From Stomorhina lunata (lineage: Eukaryota > Arthropoda > Insecta > Diptera > Rhiniidae): DNA of 64,000 nt. The notes beneath the pieces were generated by a model. The model did no database searches. It was given only the letters and a program-made list of their open reading frames with translations, and was not told the DNA's origin. The stretch is taken from assembly GCA_933228675.1 (NCBI GenBank), contig OW121741.1:111842361-111906360 (forward strand), written 5' to 3'. The translations under genes were made by a program, and so were the position numbers. This document shows, piece by piece, positions 37,232 through 50,519 of this stretch; positions within the stretch are counted from its first letter, which is position 1, and each line of letters starts with the position of its first letter.

Positions 37232-40200
37232 TAGTCTATGTCTTAGTAGGAAATTTTTCAAAAATTGACAAGTATAGGAAATTTTTCAAAAATTGACAAG
37301 TATAGGAAATTTTTCAAAAATTGACAAGTATAGGAAATTTTTCGAAAATTGATTATTTAAAGGAAATTTTTCGAAAATTGACTATTTAAAGGAAATTTTT
37401 CGAAAATTGACTATTTATAGGAAACTTTTCAAAAATTTACTATTTATAGGAAATTTTTCGAAAATTGACTATTTAAAGGAAATTTTTCGAAAATTGACTA
37501 TTTATAGGAAATTTTTCGAAAATTGACTATTTATAGGAAATTTTTTCAAAAATTGACTATTTATTTATATTATTATTTATTTATAGGAAATTTTTCGAAA
37601 ATTTACTATTTTTAGGAAATTTTTCAAAAATTGACTATTTATAGGACATTTTTCGAAAATTGACTATTTATAGGAAATTTTTCGAAAGTTGACTATTTAT
37701 AGGAAATTTTTCGAAAATTGACTACTTATAGGAAATTTTTCGAAAATTGGCTATTTATAGGAAATTTTTCGAAAATTGACTATTTATAGGAAATTTTTCG
37801 AAAATTAACAAGCATAGGAAATTTTTCGAAAATTGACAAGTATAGGAAATTTTTCGAAAATTGACAAGTATAGGAAATTTTTCGAAAATTGATTATTTAA
37901 AGGAAATTTTCGAAAATTGACTATTTATAGGACATTTTTCGAAAATTGACTATTTATAGGAAATTTTTCGAAAGTTGACTATTTATAGGAAATTTTTCGA
38001 AAATTGACTATTTATAGGAAATTTTTCGAAAATTGGCTATTTATAGGAAATTTTCCGAAAATTGACTATTTATAGGAAATTTTTCAAAAATTGACTATTT
38101 ATAGGAAATTTTTCGGAAAATGACTATTTATAGGAAATTTTTCGAAAATTGTCTATTTATAGGAAATTTTTCGAAAACTGAATTTTTATAGGAAATATTT
38201 CGAAAATTGACCATTTATAAATAATTTTGCGAAAATTGATTATTTATAGGAAATTTTTCAAAAATTGACTATTTATTAATATTATTATTTATTTATAGGA
38301 AATTTTTCGAAAATTGACTATTTATAGGAAATTTTTCAAAAATTGACTATTTATTTATATTATTATTTATTTATAGGAAATTTTTCGAAAGTTGACTATT
38401 TATAGGAAATTTTTCGAAAATTGACTATTTGTAGGAAATTTTTCGGAAGTTGACTATTTATATGAAATTTTTCGAAAATTGACTATTTATAGGAAATTTT
38501 TCGAAAAATGGCTATTTATAGGAAATTTTCCGAAAATTGACTATTTATAGGAAATTTTTCGAAAATTGACTATTTATAGGAAATTTTTCAAAAATTGACT
38601 ATTTATAGGAATTTTTTCGAAAATTGACTATTTATAGAAAATTTTTGGAGAATTGAATATTTATAGGAAATTTTTCAAAAATTGATTATTTACAGGATAT
38701 TTTTCGAAAATTGACGATTAATAGGAAATTTTTCGAAAATTGACTATTAATAGGAAATTTTTCGAAAGTTGACTATTAATAGGAAATTTTTCGAAATTTG
38801 ACTATTGGAAATTTTTCGAAAATTGACTATTTATAGGAAATTTTTCAAAAATTGACTATTTATAGGAAATTTTTCGAAAATTGACTATTTATAGGAAATT
38901 TTTCATTAAATGACTATTTATATGAAATTTTTCTAAAATTTACTATTTATAGAAAATTTTTGGAAAATGGACTGTTTATAGGAAATTTTTCGAAAGTTGA
39001 CTACTTATAGGAAATTTTTCGAAAATTGACTATTTATAGGAAATTTTTCGAAAATTGGCTATTTATAGGAAATTTTTCGAAAATTGACTATTTATAGGAA
39101 ATTTTTCGAAAATTGACTATTTATGGGAATTTTTTCGAAAATTGACTATTTATAGGAAATTTTTGGAGAATTGAATATTTATAGGAAATTTTTCAAAAAT
39201 TGATTATTTACAGGATATTTTTCGAAAATTGACGATTAATAGGAAATTTTTCGAAAATTGACTATTAATAGGAAATTTTTCGAAAGTTGACTATTAATAG
39301 GAAATTTTTCGAAATTTGACTATTGGAAATTTTTCGAAAATTGACTATTTATAGGAAATTTTTCGAAAATTGACTACTTAAAGGAAATTTTTCGAAAATT
39401 GACTATTTATAGGAAATTTTTCGAAAATTGACTATTTATAGGAAATTTTTCGAAAATTGACTATTTATAGGAAATTTTTTCAAAAATTTACTATTTATTT
39501 ATATTATTATTTACTTATAGGAAATTTTTCGAAAATTTACTATTTTTAGGAAATTTTTCAAAAATTGACTATTTATAGGACATTTTTCGAAAATTGACTA
39601 TTTATAGGAAATTTTTCGAAAGTTGACTATTTATAGAAAATTTTTCGAAAATTGACTACTTATAGGAAATTTTTCGAAAATTGGCTATTTATAGGAAATT
39701 TTTCGAAAATTGACTATTTATAGGAAATTTTTCGAAAATTGACTATTTATAGGAAATTTTTCGAAAATTAACAAGCATAGGAAATTTTTCGAAAATTGAC
39801 AAGTATAGGAAATTTTTCGAAAATTGACAAGTATAGGAAATTTTTCGAAAATTGATTATTTAAAGGAAATTTTCGAAAATTGACTATTTATAGGACATTT
39901 TTCGAAAATTGACTATTTATAGGAAATTTTTCGAAAGTTGACTATTTATAGGAAATTTTTCGAAAATTGACTATTTATAGGAAATTTTTCGAAAATTGGC
40001 TATTTATAGGAAATTTTCCGAAAATTGACTATTTATAGGAAATTTTTCAAAAATTGACTATTTATAGGAAATTTTTCGGAAAATGACTATTTATAGGAAA
40101 TTTTTCGAAAATTGTCTATTTATAGGAAATTTTTCGAAAACTGAATTTTTATAGGAAATATTTCGAAAATTGACCATTTATAAATAATTTTGCGAAAATT

Positions 40201-41636
40201 GATTATTTATAGGAAATTTTTCAAAAATTGACTATTTATTTATATTATTATTTATTTATAGGAAATTTTTCGAAAATTGACTATTTATAGGAAATTTTTC
40301 AAAAATTGACTATTTATTTATATTATTATTTATTTATAGGAAATTTTTCGAAAGTTGACTATTTGTAGGAAATTTTTCGAAAGTTGACTATTTATATGAA
40401 ATTTTTCGAAAATTGACTATTTATAGGAAATTTTTCGAAAAATGGCTATTTATAGGAAATTTTCCGAAAATTGACTATTTATAGGAAATTTTTCGAAAAT
40501 TGACTATTTATAGGAAATTTTTCGAAAATTGACTATTTATAGGAATTTTTTCGAAAATTGACTATTTATAGGAAATTTTTGGAGAATTGAATATTTATAG
40601 GAAATTTTTCAAAAATTGATTATTTACAGGATATTTTTCGAAAATTGACGATTAATAGGAAATTTTTCGAAAATTGACTATTAATAGGAAATTTTTCGAA
40701 AGTTGACTATTAATAGGAAATTTTTCGAAATTTGACTATTGGAAATTTTTCGAAAATTGACTATTTATAGGAAATTTTTCAAAAATTGACTATTTATAGG
40801 AAATTTTTCGAAAATTGACTATTTATAGGAAATTTTTCATTAAATGACTATTTATATGAAATTTTTCTAAAATTTACTATTTATAGAAAATTTTTGCAAA
40901 ATGGACTGTTTATAGGAAATTTTTCGAAAGTTGACTACTTATAGGAAATTTTTCGAAAATTGACTATTTATAGGAAATTTTTCGAAAATTGGCTATTTAT
41001 AGGAAATTTTTCGAAAATTGACTATTTATAGGAAATTTTTCGAAAATTGACTATTTATAGGAAATTTTTCGAAAATTGACTATTTATGGGAATTTTTTCG
41101 AAAATTGACTATTTATAGGAAATTTTTGGAGAATTGAATATTTATAGGAAATTTTTCAAAAATTGATTATTTACAGGATATTTTTCGAAAATTGACGATT
41201 AATAGGAAATTTTTCGAAAATTGACTATTAATAGGAAATTTTTCGAAAGTTGACTATTAATAGGAAATTTTTCGAAATTTGACTATTGGAAATTTTTCGA
41301 AAATTGACTATTTATAGGAAATTTTTCAAAAATTGTCTATTTATAGGAAATTTTTCGAAAATTGACTATTTATAGGAAATTTTTCATTAAATGACTATTT
41401 ATAGGAAATTTTTCGAAAATTGGCTATTTATAGGAAATTTTTCGAAAATTGACTATTTATAGGAAATTTTTCGAAAATTGACTATTTGTAGGAAATTTTT
41501 CGAAAATTGACTATTTATAGGAAATTTTTCGAAAATTGACTATTTATAGGAAATTTTTCGAAAATTGACTATTTATAGGAAATTTTTCGAAAATTGACTA
41601 TTTATAGGAAATTTTTCGAAAATTGACTATTTAGAA
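37232..41636. repeat. 29-bp AT satellite with higher-order structure
   Basis: About 150 head-to-tail units with core GGAAATTTTTCGAAAATTGA and CTATTTATA; the period is 29 bp. The core is homologous to the reverse complement of the 31-bp satellite (shared TAGGAAATTTTTCRAAAATT). Variant units recur in order at fixed distances. TTAACAAGCATAGG is at 37805 and 39768 (1963 bp apart). GGAGAATTGAATATTT is at 38647, 39165, 40581 and 41128 (pairs 1934 and 1963 bp apart). The array lies in the intron between exons 2 and 3. Confidence 0.92.
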
Positions 41637-43077
41637 CACATGGCAGACTGAAAGTTGGGTGCTATGGTCAAACATAAACCGATTTAGCCCAAACTATTCC
41701 AAATGAGAAATGTTGTGCCAAATTTCCTTTTCAACAGACAGTGCTCAATTGTCGTCGAACTTCATTTGGGATTTGATTCAAAATTTTGAAAATCAGAACC
41801 TAAAAATATTTTTTCCAAGACACTGTGCATTTCTTTAAGTTTTATTTTGTTGCTGTTTTTGTGAGTGTTCCTTACGTTCCAGCAAATAACAATAAGTCTT
41901 TTCGTCTGGAAGAAAAAAAATTTCGTCTCTGTTTTTTTAAGAGAAGTTTATATATCAGAATTTGTGCTGAATTCAGAGATTTAAAAGAATGTGTTCGAAA
42001 ATTTATCTGGGGCTGCAAAAAAATTATTTTGAAATCGGCATTCTTTTCAAATATTTACTAAAGGAAATCTAGATAAATTAAGTTAAAACCTGAATTCCTA
42101 AAAAGCTCTTACGATAGTCTATACTGTGTGTTACTCCTTCTTCCATCTTATACTTTTGTTATTTGTCTTGACCGTAGAAAGCATTTTATTTAGTACTTTA
42201 TTATCATTAAAGAAAACATGAAGCTGCTCCCCAGGAAATCTTGGTAACTCAAGGACACACTTATTATTTAATTTTAACATCTACATATTCATACACATGA
42301 ACAGGCATAAATATATGTACACATTTATGTATGTGCATTTATGTGTGTACTTTTGCATCCATGTCCTTCTATAATCTACTTCCATTATTTTTACAAACAT
42401 TCTCACATATCATGATTATGATCCTTCACAAAGAAAATATCTTACAAATAACGAAAATTCAATAGAAAGTGAAAAAACTGAATCAACTACAAGCTCACAT
42501 GCTGTGTATCCTTGCTGGAAATCATGTGCGTGTGTCCTGGTCTCTGCCTTCCAAAACATTATTGTCTGCCTGCCTGGTGCATTCATTGTCTCTCTGTTGC
42601 TGTTAGAGTAAATACATGTTTTGTATTTTGTTATCTTTATAAGTTTAAGTCAAGGGATACCGATTTATTTAAGTTCGATTAATTCGTTTCCTGTACGTGT
42701 TTGCCTCAATAGACAGACACAACAGAAGAAATGAAAACACGACACGCACACAGAAACCTCTGCAGGCAAACACGATACACCGATAATGCAGATATACAAA
42801 TAATGGAGTACATTATGTCCTTGTCTCAAGGAAGTTTTTCATGCGAATGTGTTTAAGTCTAAGTTGTTTAACTTTTTAACAAACTCTGCTAAAGAAAAGA
42901 TACGACGAGTACAACAAGAGTCTGTAGAAAGACAATTTATATAATGATTTAGATTTAGGGGATATCAGAAAGAAAATGAGCTGAAAAAATGTTTGATTCG
43001 AATTAAAGAACAGAGTTTTTAAATTTGGGAGCAATTAAAAGAACTTTTTATAGAAAAATTTTTGCGAATTTTTCTAC
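41637..43077. other. Non-satellite island between two blocks of the 29-bp array
   Basis: The same monomer (ATTGACTATTTATAGGAAAT) borders both sides. The island has an AAACATAAACCGATTTAGCC and GTGCCAAATTTCC start that reads like fly transposon sequence, then mixed sequence with CA and TG runs (42.3-42.8 kb). The 78-codon frame at 41825-42061 has no recognisable domain. Confidence 0.5.
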
Positions 43078-44100
43078 AAAATTGACTATTTATAGGAAAT
43101 TTTTCGAAAATTGACTGTAATAGAAAATTTTTCGAAAATTGACTATTTAAAGGAAATTTATCTAAAATTTACAATTTATAGGAACATTTTCGAAAATTGA
43201 CTATTTTTAGGAAGTTTTTCGAAAATTGACTATTTATAGGAAATTTTTCGAAAATTGAACATTTATAGGAAATTTTTCGAAAATTGACTATTTACAGGAA
43301 AATTTTCGAAAATTGACTATTTATAGGAAATTTTTCGAAAATTACATATTTAAAGGAAATTTTTCGAAAATTGAATATTTATAGGAAATTTTTCGAAAAT
43401 TTACTATTTATAGGAAATTTATCGAAAATTGACTATTTACAGGAAATTTTTCGAAAATTGACTATTTATAGGAAATTTTTCGAAAATTGACTATTTATAG
43501 GAAATTTTTCGAAAATTGACTATTTATAGGAAATTTTTCGAAAATTGACTATTTATAGAAAATTTTTCGAAAATTGACTATTTATAGGAAATTTTTCGAA
43601 AATTGACTATTTATAGAAAATTTTTCGAAAATTGACTATTTATAGGAAATTTTTCGAAAATTGACTATTTATAGGAAATTTTTCGAAAATTGACAATTTA
43701 TAGGAAATTTAAAAAAAAATTGATTATTTACAGGAAAATTTTCAAAAAATTTACTATTTGTATTAAAGTTGTTCAAAAATTGACTATTTTTAGGAAATTG
43801 ACTATTTATAGGAAATTTTTCGGAATTGGCTATTTATAGGAAATTTTTCGAAAATTGACTATTTTAATTAAATTTTTCGAAAATTGACAATTTGTAGAAA
43901 ATTTTTCAAAATTTGACTATTAATAGGAAAGTTTTCGAAAATTGACTATTTATAGGAAATTTTTCGAAAATTGACTTTTTATAGGAAATTTTTCGAAAAT
44001 TTATTTTTTTATAGGAAATCTTTTGAAAATCGACTATTTATAGGAAATTTTTCGAAAATTTACTATTTATAAGAAATTTTTCTAAAATTGGCTATTTAGA
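43078..44100. repeat. 29-bp AT satellite, second block
   Basis: About 35 units of the same monomer and orientation as 37232-41636, best preserved at 43.43-43.69 kb and degenerate towards 44.1 kb, where it passes into the next type of array. Confidence 0.9.
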
Positions 44101-45240
44101 GGAAATACAAAAATTTTTGTAGAAAAATTTTTTATAGAAATTTTTATAAAAAAAGTTTCTATAGAAAATTTTATAGAAAAAAAATTTTCTTTAAAAATTT
44201 GTACGTAAAAATTTTCTATAGGATTTTTTGTACAAAAATTTTCTATAGAAATTTTTTTACAAAATTTTCTATAAAAATTTTTATACAAAAATTTTCAATT
44301 GAAATTTTTATACAAGAATTTTCTTTTAAAATTTTTATGCAAAAAATTTCTATTGACAAATTTTTATACGAAAACTTTTTTGTAGAAATATTTTATACGA
44401 AATATTTTCTATAGAAAATTTTTTTATTAGAAATGTTTACTATACAAAAATTTTTATATGAAAAATTTTCTATAGAAAAATTTGTATACCAAAAATTTTC
44501 TATAAAAAACTTTTTATGCGAAATATTTTCTATTGAAAAATTTGTATACGAACTATATATAACGGATAACTATCTATAACGGATAACTTTCTATCGAAAA
44601 TTTTATATGAAAAATTTTTCTATATAAAATTTTCTACAGAACATTTTTATACAGACAATTTTATACGAAAAATTTTCTAAAGAAAACTGTTTATACGAAA
44701 TGTTTTCTATAGAAATATTTTTTTCGAAAAATTTTTTATAGAAAAATTATATACAAAAAATGTTTTCTATAGAAAAAATTTCATAAGAAAATGTTTTTAT
44801 ATAAAAAATTTCAAACGAAAAATTTTCTAAAAAAAAAAATTATTACAAAAATTTTCTGTAGAAAAATTTTATACGAAAAATTTGCTATAGAAAAATTTTA
44901 TACAGAAAGTTTCTATACAAAAAATTTTATACGGAAAATTTTCCATAAAAAAATTGTATACGAAAAATTTTCTTTAAAAACGTTTTATACAAAAAATTTT
45001 TAATAAAATTTTTTTTACGAAAAATTTCATTTGAAATAATTTTATACGAAAAAGTGTTGTATAAAAAATATTTTATATGAAAAATTTTCCATAGAGAAAC
45101 TTTTGTACAAATAGTTTTTTAGAGAAAAATAATTTTACAAAAATTGTTCAATAGAAATTTTCTTTATACAAAAAATGTTCTATGGAAATTTTTTATTCAA
45201 AATCTATTTTATAGAAAAAATATCTTTTTTTTTTTTTTGT
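44101..45240. repeat. Degenerate AT satellite, TATACGAAAAATTTTC type
   Basis: Units alternate TATAGAAAAATTTT and TATACGAAAAATTTTC with variable spacing. The open frames on both strands are Lys/Phe/Ile/Tyr-rich readings of the repeat. Confidence 0.8.
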
Positions 45241-45565
45241 AAAAAATATTTTTGGTCATACATTTTAAATTCACTCTGTTTTCACAACATGTTAACATTC
45301 TACCGCCAATTTTTTTTTTGTAATTTCTCTTTAAAACTTAACGAAAAAAAGCAAAACGCCATAAATTACAATTACCACTTGCTCCCTTCCCTCAAAACTC
45401 AATCAATTGTAACATTGTTTTTCATTATTTTGTGTCTATGCTCCTTCACTTGTAAACATGCTTTCAAAGTGATAAAACTCTTACTCCCGTCCCCTTGCTC
45501 TTTGGTACCATTTGTGTTTTGCTTAATGTTTCTTTCCCTTCCCACTGTATTCTTTTAGTACTTAC
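45241..45565. other. Intron start after exon 2
   Basis: On the minus strand this begins with the GTAAGT donor of exon 2 at 45565. No repeat array and no conserved frame; the 127-codon plus-strand frame at 45175-45558 is hydrophobic, without motif, and partly in satellite. Confidence 0.45.
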
Positions 45566-45963
45566 CTTTACTGATTCCAGTCGCTTTATCCCGTAAAACA
45601 TTTATTGAATGCACGGAACCATACTCCTCAAACATTTCGCGTAGTTGAGCCTCATCCATTGATTTTGGCACCTGGCCAACAAACATTTTAATATTGTCTG
45701 GATCTGGCTCTTTTTCACCGAAATGTGTATCGGCGTCCATGCGAAAACAAGAGTCATCGTCGACAACATTTCGATTGGCACTGCATGTATTGTTGTTGTT
45801 ATTATTGTTGCTGATGATGTTATTGTTGTTGTTGCTGGGTATGTTGTGATTACAAAGGCTGGTATTGTTGTTGTTCAGCAGCGACGTATTATTGTTGTTG
45901 CTATGTATAGGACTATTCGGTAGGCTATTGGTTGTACTACTTTTATCACTCATACCAAAAGCA
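45566..45963 (-). CDS. aret: Bruno/CELF protein, coding exon 2 (Asn-rich tract and RRM1 N-half)
   Basis: The exon runs from a TTTCAG acceptor to an AAAG|GTAAGT donor and covers residues 27-159 plus the first base of Gly160. Residues 49-85 are dominated by Asn runs (4, 4, 5 and 7 in a row) with Ser, Thr, Leu and Ile between, a low-complexity prion-like segment. An acidic linker (DDDS, EKEPDPDN) follows, then RRM1 from about residue 118. RNP2 is MFVGQV at 120-125. The stretch EEYG...INVLRDKATGISKG is typical of Bruno/CELF proteins. The donor splits the Gly codon of RNP1. Met31 (MSDKS) near the exon start could be an alternative start in isoforms lacking exon 1. Recognition as a CELF/Bruno exon is firm; the aret paralogue call is less so. 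Confidence 0.92.
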
Positions 45964-46199
45964 CTGAAACGAAACAAAAAACAAAAAGAAAAATAGAATG
46001 AGAAAATTGTAAAAAAAGATATTGATAAGAATTTCACAATGAGAAATGAGTAGGTACTCCTATACACGTATTTCGTTGTAGTCAAGTGTAAAAATTGTAT
46101 GATGGTTTTAAAAATCTGTTGTAGGTGATGTGGGGGAGTGTTTATCCAATGGTAACGAAAATAAATGGGTATTAAATAAATAGCTTATGAGAAAAGTGT

Positions 46200-49100
46200 T
46201 GCTTACTTTTCAATATAAACGTTTTTTAATAACAAAAGTATTATACGGAAAGTTTTGAAGGAAAAATGACAGTTATACAAAAATGTTGAAAAAATAACTT
46301 TTGTACACAAGATTTTTAAGGGAATATATTCTTTACAAATACAATTTTCTTTTGAAATATCTGTTAGAAAATATTTTCTATAGAAAATATCTATTATAGA
46401 GAAATTATCAGTTATACAGAAATTTTTCTATAGAAAATATCTTTAATAGAGAAAATTTTCAATAGAAAATATCTGCTATACAGAAATTTTTCTATAAAAA
46501 ATATCTGTTCTAGTAATTTTTTGTTTAAAGAAATATCTATTATATAGAAAAACAAATTAATTTTTGTCTACAGGAAGGGTTTTGTATTAAAAATTTCTAT
46601 AGAAAATTGTTTTTGTAAAGAAAATTTCTATTTAACATTTTTTGTATAAATATTTTTCAATAGAAAATTTTTTGTATAAAAATTTGTCTTTAAAAAAAAA
46701 AAATAAAATTTTTTCTTAAGAAATTTTTCTTTCAAAATTTTTTTTTAGAAATTTTTTGTATAGAAAATTTTTCGTATAAAATCTTCTATAAAAAAATTTT
46801 TCGTATAAAATTCTTCTATAAAAATTTTTGATTTGAACATTTTTCGCATAAAATTTTTCTATAGATAATTTTTTATAAAATTTTTTCTTAAGAAAATTTT
46901 TTTATGAAATTTATTTTTTAGAAACAAATTTGTGTATTAAATTTTTCTATAAAAAAATTTTCGTCTAAAATTTTTCTATAGAAAACTTTTTGTATAAACA
47001 TTATTCTTTAGAAAATTTTTCGTATAAAATTTTTCTGTCGAAGATTTTATGTATAAAAATTTGTCTGTTAAAAATTTTTGATATTAAATTAACTTATAAA
47101 AAATTTTTCTATAGAAAGTTTTTCGTACAAAAATTCTTCTTTAGAAAATTTCTGGTATATAAAATTTTCGTATAAAATTTTTTTTATAGAAAATTTTTCG
47201 TATAAAATGTTTCTATAGAATTTTTTTTCTATTATATTCTTTTTTTATAAATTTTTTTTATGAAATTTATTCTTTAAAAAAAATTTTGTGTATAAAATTT
47301 TTCAATAAACAAATTTTCGTCCAAAATTTTTCTAAAGAAAACTTTTAGCATAAACATTTTTCTTTAGAAAATTTTTCGTATAAAATTTTTCTGTCGAAGA
47401 TTTTATGTATAAAAATTTGCCTATAAAAAATTTTTGATATAAAATTTACTTAGAAAAAATTTTTCTATAGAAAGTTTTTCGTACAAAAATTCTTCTATAG
47501 AAAATTTTTGGCACAGAAAATTTTCGTATAAAATTTTCTTATAGAAAATTTTTCGTATAAAATTTTTCTATAGAATTTTTTTCTTTAATATTATTTCTTT
47601 ATAAAATTTTTCTTATGAAATTTATTCTACAGAATAAAATTTTTGTATACAATTTTTCTACAAAAAATTTTTGTATACAATTTTTCTACAAAAAATTTTC
47701 GTCTAAAATTTTTCTATAGAAAACTTTTCCTACAAATATTTTTCTTTAGAAAATTTTTCTATCGAAAATTTATGGTATAAAATTTACTTTAACAAAATTT
47801 TTTCTATAAAAAAATTTTTATGCAAAGAAAATTTTTAATTGAACATTTGATGTATAAATATTTTTTATAGAAAATTTTTTGTACCAAAATTTGTCTATAG
47901 AAAATATTTCGTATGAAATATTTTCTTTAAAAAACATTTTGGTATAAAATTTTCCTTTAAGAAATTTTTCATAATAATTTTTTTTATTTTCAATTTTTTA
48001 TAGAAAATTTTTCGTTTACAATTTTTTAATGAAAAATATCCATATAAATTTTTTTGTATAGAAAATTTTCTTCTATAGAAAATTTTTGTAAAAAATTCTA
48101 CTATGGAAAATTTTCCGTATAAAAAATTTTTCGTATAAAATTTTTTGTATAAAATATTTCTATAGAAAGCTATTTTTCTAAAATTTTTCTAGAGAAAACT
48201 TTTCGTACAAACATTTTTCTTTCGAAAATATTCTGTGTAAAATTGTTCCATATAAAATTTTTTCTAAAAGTTTTTCTAAAAACTTTGTCGTTAAAAATTT
48301 TTCTATCGAAATTTTTATGTATCAAAATTTTTCATATAAAATTTTCAATAGAAATTTTACTTATAAAAAATTTTTTGTATAAAAATTTTTCTATAGAAAA
48401 TATTAGTTATATAGAAATTTTTCTGTAGAAAATGTCTGTTATACAGAAAATTTTCCATAGAAAATATTTGTTATACAAAAAATTTTCTATAGAAAATATC
48501 TGTTATACAAAAAATTTTCGAAAGAAAATATATGGTACACAGAAAATCTTTTATAGAAAATATCTGTTATACAGAAAATTTTCTATAAAAATATTTGTTA
48601 TACAGAAAATTTTCTATAAAAAATATCTGTTATACAGGAAATTTTCTATAAAAAATAAATGCTTTTAAAGAAAAAATCTGCTATACATAAAATTTTCTAT
48701 AGAAAATATCTGTTATACAGAAAATTTTCTATGAAAAATATCTACAGTAATTTCTATATAGAAAATGTCTGCTATACAGAAAATTCTATAAAGAAAATGT
48801 CTGTTATACCGAAAATTTTCTAAAAAAATTTGTTATACAGAATATTTTCTATAGAAAATTGTTATACAGAATATTTTCTATAGAAAGTTGTTATACAGAA
48901 TATTTTTTATAGAAAATATTTAAAAAATCTGTTATACAGAAAAATTTCTATAAAAAATAACTTTTATGGAAAATCTATGTTATATAGAAAATTTTCTACA
49001 AAAAATATCTGTTAGACAGAAAATTTTCTTTAGAAAATATAAGTTATACAAAAAAATTCTACAAAAATATATGTTATACAGAAAATGTTCTTTAGAAAAT

Positions 49101-49300
49101 ATCGGTTATATAGGAAACTTTCCATAGAAAATATCTGGTATGTAGAAAATTTTGTGAAGAAAATAACTGATATATATAAAAATGTCTATAGAAAATCTGT
49201 TATACAAAATTTTTTTTACAAAATCTGTTATACAGAAATTTATTGTATTGAAAATCTCTTCTATTTAGAACATTTTCTCCAAGAAAAGTTTTACATAAGT
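46200..49300. repeat. AT satellite, two sub-blocks with ~29-32-bp units
   Basis: From 46.2 to about 48.4 kb units alternate GTATAAAATTTTTCTATAGA and AAATTTTTC. From about 48.4 to 49.28 kb they read AGAAAATATCTGTTATACAG and AAAATTTTCTAT, with a period close to 32 bp. It lies in intron 1 of the gene. All open frames inside are repeat readings. Confidence 0.85.
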
Positions 49301-50519
49301 GAGTAGCAATTTCCGAAAAATCGCTGAAAGAGCCACACTGTTTGTGTATACAAACTATGTTCTAGGCATGAGTATAAAGAAAATATATAATGATAAGTCA
49401 CTATGTTGAAAACGAAGATGTATGGTCAAATTGATGATGATATGGCGAGTGAAAAATAGTGAAGACCGAAAATATTAAAAGAAAAAAATAACATTTTATT
49501 CCAAAGAATAATAAGAATAATACAACGGGTTATATTTTCAACTGGTAAGAGTGTGCATACGAATATATAAATAAATAAAGTGCTATTAAAACTTGTCAGT
49601 TTTCATATTCATTTAAGGACATAATACAACCATTATGTCAAACATTCATTCATTCAATCCTTTCATTTTCATATTTATAAAACAAACAAACTGGCTCAGA
49701 CATTATGAAGAACCTCATCATAAAAATACCCAAGTTAAGGTGTAAAAGATAATAAAACAGATACTCATATGAATGATAAAAATGACCACCAAGTACGTTT
49801 TTCATCATGGTCATTGTGATAATTTCTCAGAACTCAGCTGATGGCACTGACTTTAAGCACATTGAGCGACCTGTCCTTATGGCCACAGCTGCTGTAAAGG
49901 CTTTTCATAGAAATATCCAACTTAATAATTGCAAAAAGCAAAGATATGCTGCTATGAAAACAACTATTTATTTGTCTGATTTCTTTTATTAAAAACATGT
50001 AAAAACTCTTATAAAAATACAAAAAAAAAATCGCAAACGAAATGAATTGAATGGAAAATTAATCAATTTTAAGTTATCATTTCCTCTCAATTTATTTTCA
50101 ATTTTTCCTTTTTAATTTCTTTTTCATTTTAGTCCTGTATATAAAACTGAAGGAGCTTTATTTCAATCTCTTGACTATTTTGTAAAGGATCTTTGTTTTT
50201 CTCATTTATTGTCTTTATCTTTTTATTATTATCATTGTGATGTTTGTCCATCATCATCATCTTCATTCTACTTATTCGTCATTATCATCATCTCATCGTC
50301 ATGAAGTTACTTTTGTAATTATTATTTCAAAAGAAAAGAAAATAAAGGAAATAAGCGACAGAGTAGCATATGTAGTCAAGGAGTAAATAAGATAATATAG
50401 AGCTTTTGAACAAATGAATTTATTTGTTATGACAGGGATGGATAGTTTATTTAGAGAAAACCAGTAAAAGTGTTAAATTATGTTTAGACCATAATCTATT
50501 TGTTCAGCCACAATATACA
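49301..50519. other. Intron 1 sequence between satellite blocks, no gene seen
   Basis: Includes a CATCATCATC-type stretch near 50.25-50.3 kb. The frames at 49807-49992 and 49834-50022 have no family resemblance. Confidence 0.4.

Noticed and set aside
37232..41636. Heat-shock-element-like pattern in the 29-bp unit (GAAATTTTTCGAAAA)
   Set aside because: True elements need alternating nGAAn and nTTCn pentamers in phase; here the spacing between GAA and TTC is wrong, so the likeness is due to A/T tracts.
37232..41636. CRISPR-like regular repetition
   Set aside because: There are no unique spacers between repeats; units are contiguous satellite monomers in a eukaryotic intron.
45175..45558. 127-codon plus-strand open frame next to exon 2
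   Set aside because: It starts in satellite, is composed of Phe/Cys/Leu-rich low-information sequence, has no domain, and lies in the intron of the minus-strand gene next to the exon 2 donor.
45723..45923. Plus-strand Val/Ile-rich frame opposite exon 2
   Set aside because: It is the antisense reading of the AAC/AAT repeats that encode the Asn tract.
48432..48668. Long Tyr/Lys/Phe/Ser frames in satellite arrays (also 44.2, 44.8, 49.1 and 50.6 kb)
   Set aside because: They are readings of AT repeats that lack stops by composition; unit lengths of 29, 31 or 32 bp shift frame at each copy, so no repeated protein motif is maintained.
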